64,000 bases of DNA, taken from NCBI RefSeq assembly GCF_900143055.1, contig NZ_FRCW01000003.1:310001-374000 (forward strand), read 5' to 3'. The translations under genes and the position numbers were made by a program. The DNA comes from Fibrobacter sp. UWR3 (GTDB taxonomy: Bacteria > Fibrobacterota > Fibrobacteria > Fibrobacterales > Fibrobacteraceae). Below are positions 26,162-36,800 of the stretch, piece by piece (position 1 is the stretch's first letter; the number at the start of each line of letters is the position of its first letter). The notes under the pieces were generated by a model. The model was not told the DNA's origin, searched no databases, and worked only from the letters and a program-made list of their open reading frames with translations.

Positions 26162-26352
26162 TTACGAGGTCAAAACGCCTTTTTTATGCAAATTTCGACA
26201 TTTTTGACACTAAAACCTCGTAAAATGCTCGTAATGAACTCGTAAAACGAGCGAAATTTACGAGATTTCTCAGAAAAATAATCTATATTCAAAATATCAA
26301 GATAAACCGCTACGAGAAGCAAAAATATTGTTTCGTAGCGAATTATACGAGG
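26162..26352. promoter_or_regulatory. Cluster of TACGAG/CTCGTA half-sites upstream of an ATPase gene
   Basis: TTACGAGG (26162), CCTCGTAA (26216), GCTCGTAA (26227), CTCGTAA (26239), TTACGAG (26258), TACGAG (26311) and TACGAGG (26346, which also serves as the ribosome binding site). A separate 8-bp dyad, CGCTACGA/TCGTAGCG, is at 26308-26315/26333-26340. Operator array is inferred. Confidence 0.5.
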
Positions 26353-26357
26353 TCTTT

Positions 26358-27803
26358 ATGGCGATTCTTGGTCGAAAAAAGGAAATTGGCGAACTGAAGC
26401 AACTGTATTCCAGCGACAAGGCCGAATTTGTCGCCGTTTATGGTCGCCGTCGCGTAGGCAAGACATTCCTTATAGACGAAGCTCTAAAAGGATCGATTAC
26501 ATTCCGCCACGCCGGACTCAGCCCGGTAGACGAAACAGGAGCATCAAACAATTCCAAGCAACAGCTTCAGCATTTCTACCAGTCGCTCCAGTTGCAGGGG
26601 ATGAAAAAAAGCCATTGTCCCAAGAACTGGCTTGAAGCATTCTTTATGCTGGAACAGTTTCTCCAACAAAGGGATGATGGTAAAAGACAGGTCATCTTTT
26701 TAGACGAACTCCCCTGGATGGACACTCCCAAAAGCGGTTTCATAACCGCTTTGGAAAGTTTCTGGAACACTTGGGCATGCCATAGACAAAACCTGATGCT
26801 TATTGTTTGTGGCAGCGCCAATTCATGGATGCTAGACAATCTCGTCAATAACCATGGTGGTTTATATGGCAGAACCACTTACGAAATCAAGTTGATGCCG
26901 TTCACTCTATCCGAATGTGAGGCTTTCTATAAAAGTCAGGGTATTCAGATGTCGAGATACGATATAGCCCAGGCGAACATGATCCTTGGCGGCATTCCCT
27001 ACTACATGACCTACTTGGCAAAAGGCAAAAGCCTCGCCCAGAATATCGATACGTTATTTTTTGATTCCAACGCCAAACTGAAAAACGAGTTTTCTCGTCT
27101 ATTCGCATCCGTCTTCACTAGACCAGAAGATATGATTCGTATTGTCCGATTCCTATCGTCTCGTCGAAACGGTTTCACACGTGATGACATTGCTCAAAAT
27201 ACACAATTGTCCAACAATGGAGACTTATCCAAACAACTCAACGCCCTTACCGCTAGCGACTTTATCGAGAAATACTTTCCCTTTGGCGAAAGCAAACGAA
27301 AGCCTCATTACAAACTAATCGATCCTTTCTGCCTATTCTACCTGCGTTTCGTAGAAGGTCAAAAAAACATAGACCCGCAATTTTGGATGAATAACGTCGA
27401 CTCTGCCAAGATAAACGCCTGGCGAGGCTACGCCTTTGAAGATTTGTGCTTTAGACACATAAGTCAAATAAAGCATGCTTTGCAGATTGCAGGGGTTACA
27501 ACGACACAATCCGCATGGTCGTTACAGGGCGACGACAAACAGGTCGGAGCACAAATAGACCTTATCATATCTCGCAAGGACAACGTAATAAACCTGTGCG
27601 AAATGAAATTCTACAGCGAAGAATTCACCATATCTAGCGACTATCACAAGACTCTTGTCCACAGAACCAATCTCTTGCAGCAACAGGTATCTCGCAAAAC
27701 AGCCGTCCACAATACACTCGTGACAACTTACGGACTCACCTATAATGCCTATTCTAGCGATTTCATGAATACTATCACGCTCGATGATTTGTTCAACACC
27801 TAA
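26358..27803 (+). CDS. AAA ATPase with DUF234-type nuclease-like C terminus
   Basis: 481 residues. GAGG overlaps the upstream half-site and supports ATG 26358 over an ATTATACGA-adjacent earlier start. Walker A YGRRRVGKT (28-36), Walker B QVIFLDELPWMD, a sensor-like VCGSANSWML, a winged-helix segment (NGFTRDDIAQNTQLSNNGDLSKQLNALT), and a C-terminal DUF234-like domain with GAQIDLIISRKDNVINLCEMKFY: D, then E-x-K, a PD-(D/E)xK pattern. The ATPase_2/DUF234 family is widespread in Archaea and anaerobes, usually in many copies; its function is unknown, with mobile-element or defence links suspected. Adjacent to the accessory island. Confidence 0.8.
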   Translation: MAILGRKKEIGELKQLYSSDKAEFVAVYGRRRVGKTFLIDEALKGSITFRHAGLSPVDETGASNNSKQQLQHFYQSLQLQGMKKSHCPKNWLEAFFMLEQFLQQRDDGKRQVIFLDELPWMDTPKSGFITALESFWNTWACHRQNLMLIVCGSANSWMLDNLVNNHGGLYGRTTYEIKLMPFTLSECEAFYKSQGIQMSRYDIAQANMILGGIPYYMTYLAKGKSLAQNIDTLFFDSNAKLKNEFSRLFASVFTRPEDMIRIVRFLSSRRNGFTRDDIAQNTQLSNNGDLSKQLNALTASDFIEKYFPFGESKRKPHYKLIDPFCLFYLRFVEGQKNIDPQFWMNNVDSAKINAWRGYAFEDLCFRHISQIKHALQIAGVTTTQSAWSLQGDDKQVGAQIDLIISRKDNVINLCEMKFYSEEFTISSDYHKTLVHRTNLLQQQVSRKTAVHNTLVTTYGLTYNAYSSDFMNTITLDDLFNT

Positions 27804-27909
27804 CAACGTCAGCTAAATAAAAAGAGTCCTGCATCAACCACTATTCGGGGTTTTAGGGACGGAGCCACTAGGCGAAGGGGTAGCGGAAGACCCGACTGGG
27901 GCGGGTTAT

Positions 27910-27940
27910 ATAAAAGACGCCCACTCATTTGAGTGGGCGT
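27910..27940 (-). terminator. Intrinsic terminator of leuS
   Basis: ACGCCCACTC-ATTT-GAGTGGGCGT, a perfect 10-bp stem at 27917-27940; on the minus strand it is followed by CTTTTATAT. Confidence 0.8.
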
Positions 27941-27989
27941 GATTATAAGGGCGGGGTCGGGGCTGAAGCGAGGGGGACACTTCCCCCCT

Positions 27990-30677
27990 TTACTTAACGA
28001 CGATGTTCACGAGCTTGCCCGGGACCACAATGGATTTCACAACAGTCTTACCAGCAGTAAACTCCTTCACTCTTTCGTTTTCAAGAGCGAGCTTTTCCAA
28101 AGCGGCCTTGTCCATGTCCTTGGCGACGGAGGCCTTCGCGCGGACCTTGCCGTTCACCTGGAACACGACTTCCACGGTGTTTTCCACGGCCTTGGAGTGG
28201 TCGGCTTCCGGCCAAGCGACGTTCGTGAGCGATTCGTTGTGACCGAGGATGCTCCACATTTCTTCGGCGATGTGCGGGGCAAACGGGTGCAGCAACTTCA
28301 CGAAGGTTTCACACGGTTCGCGGTAGCGCTTGTCCATCTTCATCATTTCGTTGTTGAAGATCATCAGCTGGCTAATCGCGGTGTTGAAGCTCATGTTTTC
28401 GATGTCGCTCGTGACCTTGATGACGGTCTGGTGCATCACCTTCTCGATTGCTTCCGGAGCGGTTTCATCCACAAAGACCGGGGCTTCGTCAGAATCGCCG
28501 ACAACGGAACGCCAGGCGCGGCCGAGGAAGCGGTTCATGCCTTCGATGCCCTTGGTCTGCCACGGCTTCACGGCATCCAGCGGGCCCATGAACATTTCGT
28601 ACAAACGAAGGCTATCGGCACCGTAATCGCGCACGACGTCATCGGGGTTCACCACGTTCTTCAAAGACTTACTCATCTTCGCCACAATCTGCTTGAGCTC
28701 GATGTCGGTTCCCTTCTTGAAGAACTTTCCGTTCTTTTCTTCGACTTCGTCGGTCGGGACCTTGGAGCCCGCGGCATCTTCGTAAGCGAAGGCGAGAATC
28801 ATGCCCTGGTTGAAGAGTTTCTGGAACGGTTCGTCGGTAGAGACGAGGCCAAGGTCGAAGAGCACCTTGTGCCAGAAGCGGCTGTAGAGCAGATGGAGCA
28901 CGGCGTGTTCGGCACCGCCCACGTAGAGGTCCACGGGCATCCAGTACTTTTCGAGTTCCTTCGCGACGAAGGCGTCGCCATTGCAAGCGTCGATGTAACG
29001 CAGGTAATACCAGCAGGAACCTGCCCACTGCGGCATGGTGTTCGTCTCGCGGATACCCTTGCGGCCGTTCTTGTCCGTGACCTGGAGCCATTCGGTGGCG
29101 TTTGCGAGCGGAGACTGTCCGCCGTCACCCGGCTTGTAGTCCTTGAGTTCCGGCAACAGCACCGGAAGTTCGGAATCATCGACGGTAGAGATTTCGCCGT
29201 CTTCCCAGTGGATAATCGGGAACGGTTCACCCCAGTAGCGCTGGCGGCTGAAGAGCCAGTCGCGGAGCTTGTAGTTCACGGTAGCCTTGCCGATCTTGTT
29301 CGCTTCGAGCCATTCGATGACCTTCGCGATGCCCTGCTTCTTGTTGAGGCCGTTCAGGCAAAGCGTGTCGTTCTGGCTGTTGATGTAGGTGCCGTCGGCA
29401 GCCCAGCAAGCTTCGCCAGCGAGAACCTTCGGGCGAACGTCCTCGGGGCAGCTTGCATCGGGTTCCATGATGCAGATGACGGGCAGGTTAAACTTCTTCG
29501 CGAAATCGAAGTCGCGGGTATCGTGAGCGGGCACGGCCATGATGGCACCGGTGCCGTAGCCAGTCAAAACGTAGTCGGCGACCCACACCGGAATCTTCGT
29601 GCCGGTGAGCGGGTTCACGGCGTAGCTACCGGTAAACACGCCGGTCTTTTCCTTCGCAAGTTCGGTACGGTCGAGGTCGCTCTTCAAGGCAGCGGCGTGC
29701 ACGTATTCTTCCACGGCGGCCTTCTGTTCGGCAGTCGTGAGTTCCGGCACCATCGCGTGTTCCGGAGCGACGACCATGTAGGTGGCACCGAACAGCGTAT
29801 CGCAACGGGTCGTGTAGACGCGGAGCTTCTTTTCGGTCGGCTTGCCGTTAGCGTCGGCGATGGCAAAGTCCACTTCGGCACCGTAGCTCTTGCCAATCCA
29901 GTTCTTCTGCATGTCCTTGACGCCCTGCGGCCAGTCGAGCTTGTCGAGGCCCTTCAGCAGGCGGTCGCCATACAGCGGGATACGCATGAGCCACTGCTTG
30001 AGGTTACGGCGTTCCACTTCCTTGGTGCCGCACTTTTCGTGGCTGCCGTCGTTCAAGACTTCTTCGTTGGCGCACACAATCTTGCAGTGCTTGCACCACC
30101 ACACCTGTGCGTCGGCGTAGTAAGCGAGGCGCTTAGAATCCTTGTACTTGCGGACTTCTTCCTTGCCCTTGGCTTCGACATCGGCAGGAATCGGGAGTTC
30201 TTCAATCGGGCGGCCCTTCTGCTGGTCTTCATCGAACCAGGTGCCGTAAAGGCGCTTGAAAATCCACTGCGTCCACTTGTAATACTTCGGGTCGGTGGTG
30301 TTGACTTCCTTGTTCCAGTCATAAGAGAGGCCGAGGCGCTTGATTTGGCGGCGGAAATTGTCGCAGTTCTTCTTGGTGGTAATGGCCGGATGCGTACCGG
30401 TCTGAATGGCGTACTGTTCAGCGGGGAGGCCGAATGCGTCCCAACCCATGGGGTGGAGCACGTTGAAACCGCGGCTGCGCTTGTAGCGGCAGATGATGTC
30501 GGTGGCGGTGTAACCTTCGGGGTGGCCCACATGGAGGCCCGCGCCACTCGGGTACGGGAACATGTCCAGGCAGTAATACTTGGGCTTGGACTTATCGGTG
30601 CCCGTCTTGAAAGTCTGATGTTCTTCCCAGTAGGCTTGCCACTTGGTTTCGATCTCTTGCGGATTGTACTTTGCCAT
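27990..30677 (-). CDS. leuS: Leucyl-tRNA synthetase
   Basis: Class I synthetase of 895 residues, charging tRNA-Leu. The HIGH signature is in [20 protein letters not shown] (HVGH, about residues 41-56); a CP1 editing domain with [19 protein letters not shown] lies in the first half, and KMSKS is at about 664-668 ([17 protein letters not shown]), followed by an anticodon-binding domain and a C-terminal ubiquitin-like tail with [13 protein letters not shown]. Zinc-type cysteines are visible ([14 protein letters not shown]). Stand-alone gene with its own terminator. A 1,025-codon open frame on the other strand is an artefact of codon bias. Confidence 0.98.
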   Translation of the reverse strand: MAKYNPQEIETKWQAYWEEHQTFKTGTDKSKPKYYCLDMFPYPSGAGLHVGHPEGYTATDIICRYKRSRGFNVLHPMGWDAFGLPAEQYAIQTGTHPAITTKKNCDNFRRQIKRLGLSYDWNKEVNTTDPKYYKWTQWIFKRLYGTWFDEDQQKGRPIEELPIPADVEAKGKEEVRKYKDSKRLAYYADAQVWWCKHCKIVCANEEVLNDGSHEKCGTKEVERRNLKQWLMRIPLYGDRLLKGLDKLDWPQGVKDMQKNWIGKSYGAEVDFAIADANGKPTEKKLRVYTTRCDTLFGATYMVVAPEHAMVPELTTAEQKAAVEEYVHAAALKSDLDRTELAKEKTGVFTGSYAVNPLTGTKIPVWVADYVLTGYGTGAIMAVPAHDTRDFDFAKKFNLPVICIMEPDASCPEDVRPKVLAGEACWAADGTYINSQNDTLCLNGLNKKQGIAKVIEWLEANKIGKATVNYKLRDWLFSRQRYWGEPFPIIHWEDGEISTVDDSELPVLLPELKDYKPGDGGQSPLANATEWLQVTDKNGRKGIRETNTMPQWAGSCWYYLRYIDACNGDAFVAKELEKYWMPVDLYVGGAEHAVLHLLYSRFWHKVLFDLGLVSTDEPFQKLFNQGMILAFAYEDAAGSKVPTDEVEEKNGKFFKKGTDIELKQIVAKMSKSLKNVVNPDDVVRDYGADSLRLYEMFMGPLDAVKPWQTKGIEGMNRFLGRAWRSVVGDSDEAPVFVDETAPEAIEKVMHQTVIKVTSDIENMSFNTAISQLMIFNNEMMKMDKRYREPCETFVKLLHPFAPHIAEEMWSILGHNESLTNVAWPEADHSKAVENTVEVVFQVNGKVRAKASVAKDMDKAALEKLALENERVKEFTAGKTVVKSIVVPGKLVNIVVK

Positions 30678-30704
30678 TGCTTTATACCTCAGGTTGGTTC
30701 TGCC

Positions 30705-30732
30705 AGACGAAAGACGAAAGACGAAAGACGAA
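30705..30732. repeat. Heptanucleotide tandem repeat (AGACGAA)x4
   Basis: Four perfect copies between leuS and the preceding lipoprotein gene, followed by AGAT. About 28 bp upstream of leuS, so copy-number change could alter its leader. Another period-7 array. Confidence 0.8.
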
Positions 30733-30804
30733 AGATTTCGTCAGCAGGTCAATCAGCAGCCGTCAGCAAAGCCTCTTTAAATTTTTCGGGGTTAAATTTA
30801 GCAA

Positions 30805-30831
30805 GAAAAAGGGACGGCGGTCAGCCATCCC
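30805..30831 (-). terminator. Intrinsic terminator of the lipoprotein gene at 30859
   Basis: On the minus strand GGGATGGC-TGACC-GCCGTCCC (8 bp, one G-U) is followed by TTTTTCTTGC. Confidence 0.7.
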
Positions 30832-30858
30832 GATGTTCAAAGCCCTTAAATGAGAGCG

Positions 30859-31551
30859 TTAATCTTCAATTAATTCTCCATCTTCATCGATTATTTCTTC
30901 CTCTATTACTTCTTCAAAGCAATCCGGGGCTGAATAATATGCCTGAGGCAACCACTGATCACGTTCATACTCATAGAGGGCGCTTCCATACCAAGGAAAC
31001 TTCTCGGTAACCTCCGCAGGCGGCGTAAAACAGCACTGATTGTCCTTTTCTGGGTCTGGCTCGCCACATTGTTCTTGCAGAGCAGCATCAAAACGATTCT
31101 GTTTTGCAATCAGCGAATCAATCTGTGCCTGATTAGTCCGTTCCCAGACGCCATCGCCCTTATACACAAAGGATATTTCACCAGCCTGAGGATTCATTCC
31201 TGCCTGGAATATGTTCGACGAACCTTGCTTAACACAAGTGTCACCCACCTGCACGCCGGCAGTATCGCAAGTCAACGAAATATCGCCTTCCACCCAGGAA
31301 CCGTTTTTACACCTTTTGTATGTATCGTACCCATACTTGGGATTTCCGACCCATTCAACTTTAACTTCACCCTCGTTCTCGGCATTGCAACCATCACCCA
31401 TAACCGATGAGGAAGAAGCAATTTCATCACTCGAAGAGCCCGGCTGTTCCTCATTGCTTGCAGACGAGGAATCGTCGCCGCAGGCGACAAGTGCCATGGA
31501 AGCGGCAAACGCAAACGAAAACGCGCAAAACAAAGTCGTTATTTTATTCAT
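30859..31551 (-). CDS. Ser-rich-linker lipoprotein, unknown
   Basis: 230 residues. Lipobox ALVAC with Cys 24, then the Fibrobacter-style GDDSSSASNEEQPGSSSDEIASSSS tether split by acidic residues. The folded part has several cysteines (CKNGSWVEGDISLTCDTAG, QCCFTPP), probably disulfide-bonded, and a very acidic C terminus (EEVIEEEIIDEDGELIED pattern). AAAGGAG precedes the ATG. No domain recognised; likely anchored in the outer membrane. Confidence 0.7.
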   Translation of the reverse strand: MNKITTLFCAFSFAFAASMALVACGDDSSSASNEEQPGSSSDEIASSSSVMGDGCNAENEGEVKVEWVGNPKYGYDTYKRCKNGSWVEGDISLTCDTAGVQVGDTCVKQGSSNIFQAGMNPQAGEISFVYKGDGVWERTNQAQIDSLIAKQNRFDAALQEQCGEPDPEKDNQCCFTPPAEVTEKFPWYGSALYEYERDQWLPQAYYSAPDCFEEVIEEEIIDEDGELIED

Positions 31552-31694
31552 AGTTTTTCTCCTTTATCCCACCAACGTGTAATATACATACAATTATGCA
31601 TTTCTATAGTCTATTTTCTTTGTAAAGTTTCGTTTACAACATAAATTTATAAGCAGTTCTCCTTGCTGGCCAAGACCGCCACCGCCACAAAAAC

Positions 31695-31702
31695 TATATT
31701 TG
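31695..31702 (+). promoter_or_regulatory. TATATTTG -7 element 4 nt before ATG
   Basis: TATATTTG-GCGC-ATG: no space for a Shine-Dalgarno sequence, so the barrel-protein mRNA should be leaderless if this is the promoter. Confidence 0.5.
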
Positions 31703-31706
31703 GCGC

Positions 31707-32720
31707 ATGAATTTCTTCAAGTCCATACTGGCCTTTGCCGCATTCTCGGCTACGGTAGCCCTCGCGCAGGGCGAATACCCTGCCGAAACCGATTCCGCAT
31801 GGATTGCCTCGCAGAACGGGGGCAGCACCGAACTGAATGACGGTTCCGAAGAACCCAACCCCGAATGCATCGGGGACGGCTGCGGAGAACAGGCAGCACC
31901 CGAGCCGGAAAAAGCGGCCGACGCAACCCGCAAGTCTTGGGAAAAGGAAGACGCCAAGGGCCCGGCCGACGAAGACGAATGCACCCCGGCAGATTCCCTG
32001 CTCCCCGAATGCCAGGAAGACAACGTCGCAACCTACGATGACGACGCAGACGATGACACCTACGACCGCTATATAAACGACAACTCCGATATTTCCCGTG
32101 CAAGCCGCGAAGGGTTCTCCAGCGGATTCTCGCTCGGTTTCAGGGTGGCAGGCGGCCTGAACAAGATTTTCCTGGGCGACGAAATCGATGACTGGGGAAT
32201 CGGGTACGAGGCCAATGGCGGCATCATCACGTTGACAAAGCTTGGAAACTCCGGGCTGTACGCCTCGGCAGAACTTTCTGTAGGCTACTACCGTTACCGC
32301 TACGAAGCAAAACTCGACGAAGAAGACTACAACGAACAGGACGAAGCCACCCTCAACGTGGTGCTGTTCGAGGTTCCCGTAGTGCTCAAGTACGCCATCG
32401 GTGGCGGAAACCTCACCCTCGGGCTCGGCGTGGATATCGGCCTCAAGCTCACGGGTTCTTCCAAGTTCAAGCAGACCATCGAGACCAGCACGCTCACCGA
32501 GACGGACGAATCCGACGACGACCTTATCCCCTCCGCGTTCGTGGAAGTCGGCGGCATCTTCGAAATCGGCTACACCATCAACAGGAACTTCTCCGTTGAC
32601 CTGCGATTCAACCAGCGTGTGCTGAACCTCCTGAACCAGGACGTGGTCGCCGTGACCTCGATGACCGGCATGAAGTTGCTCGCATCGCACGTTACCCTCG
32701 GTTTTTCGCTGTACCTCTAG
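31707..32720 (+). CDS. Outer-membrane beta-barrel protein
   Basis: 337 residues with signal peptide MNFFKSILAFAAFSATVALA. Residues about 20-130 are acidic and low in structure (Cys pairs CIGDGC and CTPADSLLPEC), then alternating beta strands from about 140 (FSLGFRVAGGLNKIF ... LTLGLGVDIGLKLTGSSKF) to the C-terminal HVTLGFSLYL. The pattern fits an outer-membrane barrel of the OmpA/PF13568 type. The next gene is a paralogue; both share LGLKLTGSS. No partner identifies the function. Confidence 0.75.
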   Translation: MNFFKSILAFAAFSATVALAQGEYPAETDSAWIASQNGGSTELNDGSEEPNPECIGDGCGEQAAPEPEKAADATRKSWEKEDAKGPADEDECTPADSLLPECQEDNVATYDDDADDDTYDRYINDNSDISRASREGFSSGFSLGFRVAGGLNKIFLGDEIDDWGIGYEANGGIITLTKLGNSGLYASAELSVGYYRYRYEAKLDEEDYNEQDEATLNVVLFEVPVVLKYAIGGGNLTLGLGVDIGLKLTGSSKFKQTIETSTLTETDESDDDLIPSAFVEVGGIFEIGYTINRNFSVDLRFNQRVLNLLNQDVVAVTSMTGMKLLASHVTLGFSLYL

Positions 32721-32831
32721 CCTAAAAGCCTTAAAATCGGTATAAAATGCCCCGGATAGCCCCGGCGGCAGGTAAAAAAAAATTTGCCACACTCCCTTTG
32801 GACAAAATAAATTTATAATAAGGTGGGTGTT

Positions 32832-32839
32832 TAACTTTG
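32832..32839 (+). promoter_or_regulatory. TAACTTTG -7 type element
   Basis: TAnnTTTG match 19 nt before ATG 32859. Confidence 0.5.
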
Positions 32840-32858
32840 CTTTTATTATAATTCTAGC

Positions 32859-33701
32859 ATGAAATCGAGAATTGCTCCATTCCTGGCAGCGACATTCCTT
32901 GCTGTTTTCACGCCATCCTTCGCGGATGAGTTCGACGAGTTTGACAATGATAACAGTGCGGTTTCTGCCGGCAGCAGTGGCTCCGCGGAAGGGACCAGCT
33001 ACGACGGTTCGCAGGAAAGCGAGTTCGCTGACGACGAGGAGTACGCGGCCGAATACGCACAGTACAAGAAAGAAAAGACTTCCAAGGCGGAAATCAACCG
33101 CCAGCGTACCGAGGGCTTTGCGAGGTCCATCCTCCTGGGCGTGCATGCGAACCTCGGCGTAAACACGCTTATCGGGCAGGATACCGACGGCTGGGGACTT
33201 GGTTTCCAGGGATCGGCGGGCGTCCTTGTCACCCTGCCGCTCGGCGTGAAGAACCTGAACATGGTTCCCGAGCTGGTATTCTCGTACCGCCATTATTCCT
33301 ACGCAGCAGAAACCGACTTCGGCGACGACGAGGCGAGCATCGACGTCATGATGTTCGAAATTCCGCTCATCGTTCGCTACACGTTTGCAGACTACAACTT
33401 TTTCGTCGGCCTCGGCCTGAACCTGGGCCTGAAGCTCACCGGTTCTTCTGAATTTACCCAGAACCTGGACATGGGCGACGACGAGACCCGAACGAACACC
33501 ATCCCGACGACAGGATTTGAACTGGGAGCGGCGCTCGACATCGGCTACATGTTGACACGCTGGGTGCAGGTGAACATCCGCGCCGTGCAGGGATTCACGA
33601 ACCTGCTGAACCCGACCCTGGCCTCCGGTGGCGAGAAGAAATTCGCAGATGCGAACTTCCTGACATCTTACGTGCAGCTCGGCGTGAGCATGCTGTTCTA
33701 G
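32859..33701 (+). CDS. Outer-membrane beta-barrel protein, paralogue of 31707
   Basis: 280 residues; signal peptide MKSRIAPFLAATFLAVFTPSFA, then a short acidic region (DEFDEFDNDNSA) and a barrel with strands such as LLGVHANLGVNTLIG, FFVGLGLNLGLKLTGSSEF and the C-terminal YVQLGVSMLF, whose terminal Phe is the usual outer-membrane assembly signal. Has its own promoter element and terminator. Function unknown. Confidence 0.75.
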   Translation: MKSRIAPFLAATFLAVFTPSFADEFDEFDNDNSAVSAGSSGSAEGTSYDGSQESEFADDEEYAAEYAQYKKEKTSKAEINRQRTEGFARSILLGVHANLGVNTLIGQDTDGWGLGFQGSAGVLVTLPLGVKNLNMVPELVFSYRHYSYAAETDFGDDEASIDVMMFEIPLIVRYTFADYNFFVGLGLNLGLKLTGSSEFTQNLDMGDDETRTNTIPTTGFELGAALDIGYMLTRWVQVNIRAVQGFTNLLNPTLASGGEKKFADANFLTSYVQLGVSMLF

Positions 33702-33709
33702 CTAGTTAT

Positions 33710-33733
33710 TAGTCATTGGTCAATGGTCATTAG
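33710..33733. repeat. Degenerate period-7 repeat (TAGTCAT/TGGTCAA/TGGTCAT)
   Basis: Three heptads then TAG, just after the stop codon of the barrel gene. Confidence 0.65.
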
Positions 33734-33735
33734 AA

Positions 33736-33764
33736 AAAGCGGGTATCAAGCCCGCTTATTTCTT
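33736..33764 (+). terminator. Intrinsic terminator of the barrel gene
   Basis: AAGCGGG-TATCAAG-CCCGCTT followed by ATTTCTTT on the plus strand. Confidence 0.65.
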
Positions 33765-33794
33765 TGATAGGTATGCGTCATCCTCGCGAGAAAC

Positions 33795-33819
33795 GTCATC
33801 CTCGCGTAGGCGAGGATCC
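33795..33819. repeat. 24-bp palindromic repeat GTCATCCTCGCG...CGAGGATCC
   Basis: Full copy; a partial copy (GTCATCCTCGCGAG) precedes it at 33777-33790. Confidence 0.8.
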
Positions 33820-33835
33820 ATACAGTTATGGATAG

Positions 33836-33860
33836 AAAAGCGCCCATGCAAGCATGGGCG
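33836..33860 (-). terminator. Intrinsic terminator of the MFS-spermidine synthase gene
   Basis: CGCCCATGC-tt-GCATGGGCG on the minus strand, followed by CTTTTCTATC. Confidence 0.75.
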
Positions 33861-33878
33861 ACTGCAGGTTTTAATCGC

Positions 33879-36800
33879 TTATTTTCGGATAGAACTGCGG
33901 CGGAGCTTCACGATCTCGCGCTCGATAAGGAACTTCTCCACCGGGAAGAAACTTTCGTGCTCCTTGATGGCATCGAGGTAGATAGCGTTAGCAAGTTCAG
34001 GTTCACCCGCGAGCATCGCGATAAGCAGCACGTTGCGGAGGAAGAACTCGTCCATCGCCTTCATCTCGTACTTCTCGTAGAAACCCGCAACGAGGCGGGC
34101 GGCCGTATGGTAGTCCTTGGTGCGGGCGCATTCCATGATGTTGAACTCGTCCACGAACGATGCCGGGAAGGCCCCCTCGTCCACAAGCCTGCGGACCTTC
34201 ACATAGACCTCGTTCGTATCGCGGGCTTCCAGCGGGACACCGCGAATCCACTCGATATAGTCTATGCGGAACTTGGTCCACAGGGGCGAACCTTCCGCGG
34301 CGGCAGGCAATGCGGGCATCGCAGAAAGTTCCGAAACGGAATCGGGTTCCTTGACCGTGAAGCCCCTCGCGGAATCGAGTTTCGCCTGCACGTCGTCGAG
34401 GTAGGCGTTCAGCGCGAGCTGCTTGTACGGGTCAGCCGCATTCTGCATCATCTGCTTCACGCGGGCAGGGCGGCGCAGCGCGTTCTCCGCGGAATCGAGG
34501 TACTCGGGCCAGCACACTTCGCAGCTGTCGAACACCTGCACGATATGCGCCTGCGAATGCACGAAGCGCGCCTCTTCGGCCTTGTTGTCAACCATCGGGG
34601 TGAATATGCTGTTCGGGGCCACACCATCCATGAGCGACTGCACCATCTTGGAGGTGAACAGGAAGTTCTGCTCGCCGAAGAATTCCGGGTCGCGGTGGAT
34701 GCGCTTGAATTCCTTCACGAGCGTGGAGTCGGTGCTGAAGCGAGATATCGCCTTCTGGTAAACGGGCTCGTCGCTTGCGATAATGATGATGTCGGGTTCT
34801 TCCGGCGCCTTGTACAGGCTCACGTACGGGAACGCGACATCAAGCGCCTTCAAGATGTTGAGGAACAGTTGGTCGTTAAACTCGTAAGTCTGGATCCACT
34901 GCACCCACAGGCCACCCGGCTTGATGTAGCGGCGCATCTTGGTATAGAACTCGTGACTGAAGAGGCTTGCCACGCCGGAGACCCACGGGTTAGAGGGCAC
35001 GCTGATCATCAGGTCGTACTTGCGGCGGTTCGTGAGGAAGAACGTCTGCGCGTCGTCGATGTAGATGTGTATGCGCGGGTCATCGTAACCGCGGGAATTC
35101 CACGGGTAGAACCCCTTCGCGAGGTCCATCATCTCCTGCTCAATTTCCACGCAGTCGAAATCCTTCAAGAGCGGGTCAGCAAGCAGGTAGTGCGCGCCCA
35201 TGCCGCTCCCGAAGCCGACCATCGCGGCATCGTAGGGCTTATCCTTCACGGCCATGGGCATGAAGGCGGTCGCGGCCTGCGTGAGTTCGTCTCCCTCGAT
35301 GGGGCGCGAGCGGTCCTTGCCGAGACTCGCATCCGCCTTGCCATTCGTCTTGATGTAGTAATGCACGTTGGATTCGTGGAAACTGATGGTAGCCGTCTTG
35401 CCATCGCGCACAATGATTTTCTCGTCCGGGTGGAGGTTCTTGTAGGCACGGAACGCGCCCGAGGTAATCAGGTGCGGGTCAAAGTTCACGAAGATGGAGG
35501 GCAACACCATGAAGGAGCAAATCACGTAGAACGCGACGCTGTAGCGGAAGCGCTTGCGATAAACGACAAGCAACGCGAAGCCTATCGCGAAGTCGAGAAC
35601 CGCGGCAAGCACGAGGGCGCCCTTGAGCTGCAGCAGCGGAAGCAGCAGGAGGCCACCACCCGCAGAACCGAGAATCGAGCCGACCGTATTCCAGCCGTAG
35701 ACCTTCCCGATGGGGGCTTCACTCTTGAAGGCGCGCGTGAGGATAATCGTAATGAGCGGGAGCGTCATGCCCGCAAAGAAGCTCGTGGGAACCATCCACA
35801 GCACGGAGAGCGCATACTTGAAGAGGCTCCAGCAAACGTAACCGTCGTTCGTCGGGTTGAATATCTGGTTCGCCTCGTTCATCATCTCCCAGAACGGCTT
35901 GTGGAAGTAGAGCGTGCAGAGCGCGAAGAAGGCCATCAGGATTTGCGCCATCGAGAGCACGACAAGGGAATCCTTCTTCAATAGCTTGCCCGAGACGGCA
36001 CTGCCTATGGCCAGCCCGAGGATGAACGCCGAAAGCATCTGGTCAAAACTGTGGCTCGACGACCCCATCAGGAGGCTCAGCAGGCGAATCCACACGATTT
36101 CATAGACAAACGAAGTGAGGCCGGTGATGCCCGCAATCCAGAACCACGTGGATTTCGGGGGCATCGCAAGGTGATGTTCCGCCGCGTAGTCCTCGTTCAG
36201 GGGCTCGCGGGCAGCAGTTGCCCCCTCGGCGGCATCGCCTGGAAGTTCATCCTCGTCATCCTCGTGGTTCGGCGACGTGGTAAACCCGATATACCCGAAA
36301 ATAGCGGCAAGCAGGAAGTTTATGGACGCGGCTACACACAAGGTAACGTGGTTCCCGAGAACCGGAATGAGCATGTAGCTCGTAAAAAGGATGCCAATAG
36401 CGGAACCGAAACTGTTCGTGAAGTAGAGCATCGGGAGCGAGAGCTCGGCGCCGCTCTTGCGCATGAGACCCGCCGCAATGAACGGGAAGGTCATGCCCAC
36501 CGCAATCGCAATCGGGAGGGTCGAACCCGTAGCAAGCACAATCTTTGCAATTTCCGCGCCCGTAAACCCGAGACCAGCCACCCATTCGCTATCAAAGAAG
36601 AACCCTGTGAGCGCATTATACAGCGGATGATACGCCACACCGCCAATCCCGATGGCAAGTTCCACCGCGGCGTACCCGAGCAGCGGGCGCCTCACCTTCT
36701 CGACCATCTTGCCCGCGACAAAGCTGCCGATGGCAAGCCCGCCCATGTAGATGCAGAGCGTGAGCACCTGGCCGTAGCTGGAATGCCCGAGAAAGAGTTT

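Noticed and set aside
30705-30732. CRISPR array
   Set aside because: The 7-bp units are directly adjacent with no spacers.
27933-31010. 1,025-codon open frame on the plus strand
   Set aside because: Exactly antisense to leuS, without domain signatures and with His/Val/Leu/Glu-biased composition, as produced by the complementary strand of a GC3-biased gene.
33828-35984. 718-codon open frame on the plus strand
   Set aside because: Antisense to the MFS-spermidine synthase gene, starts in its terminator; no recognisable protein.
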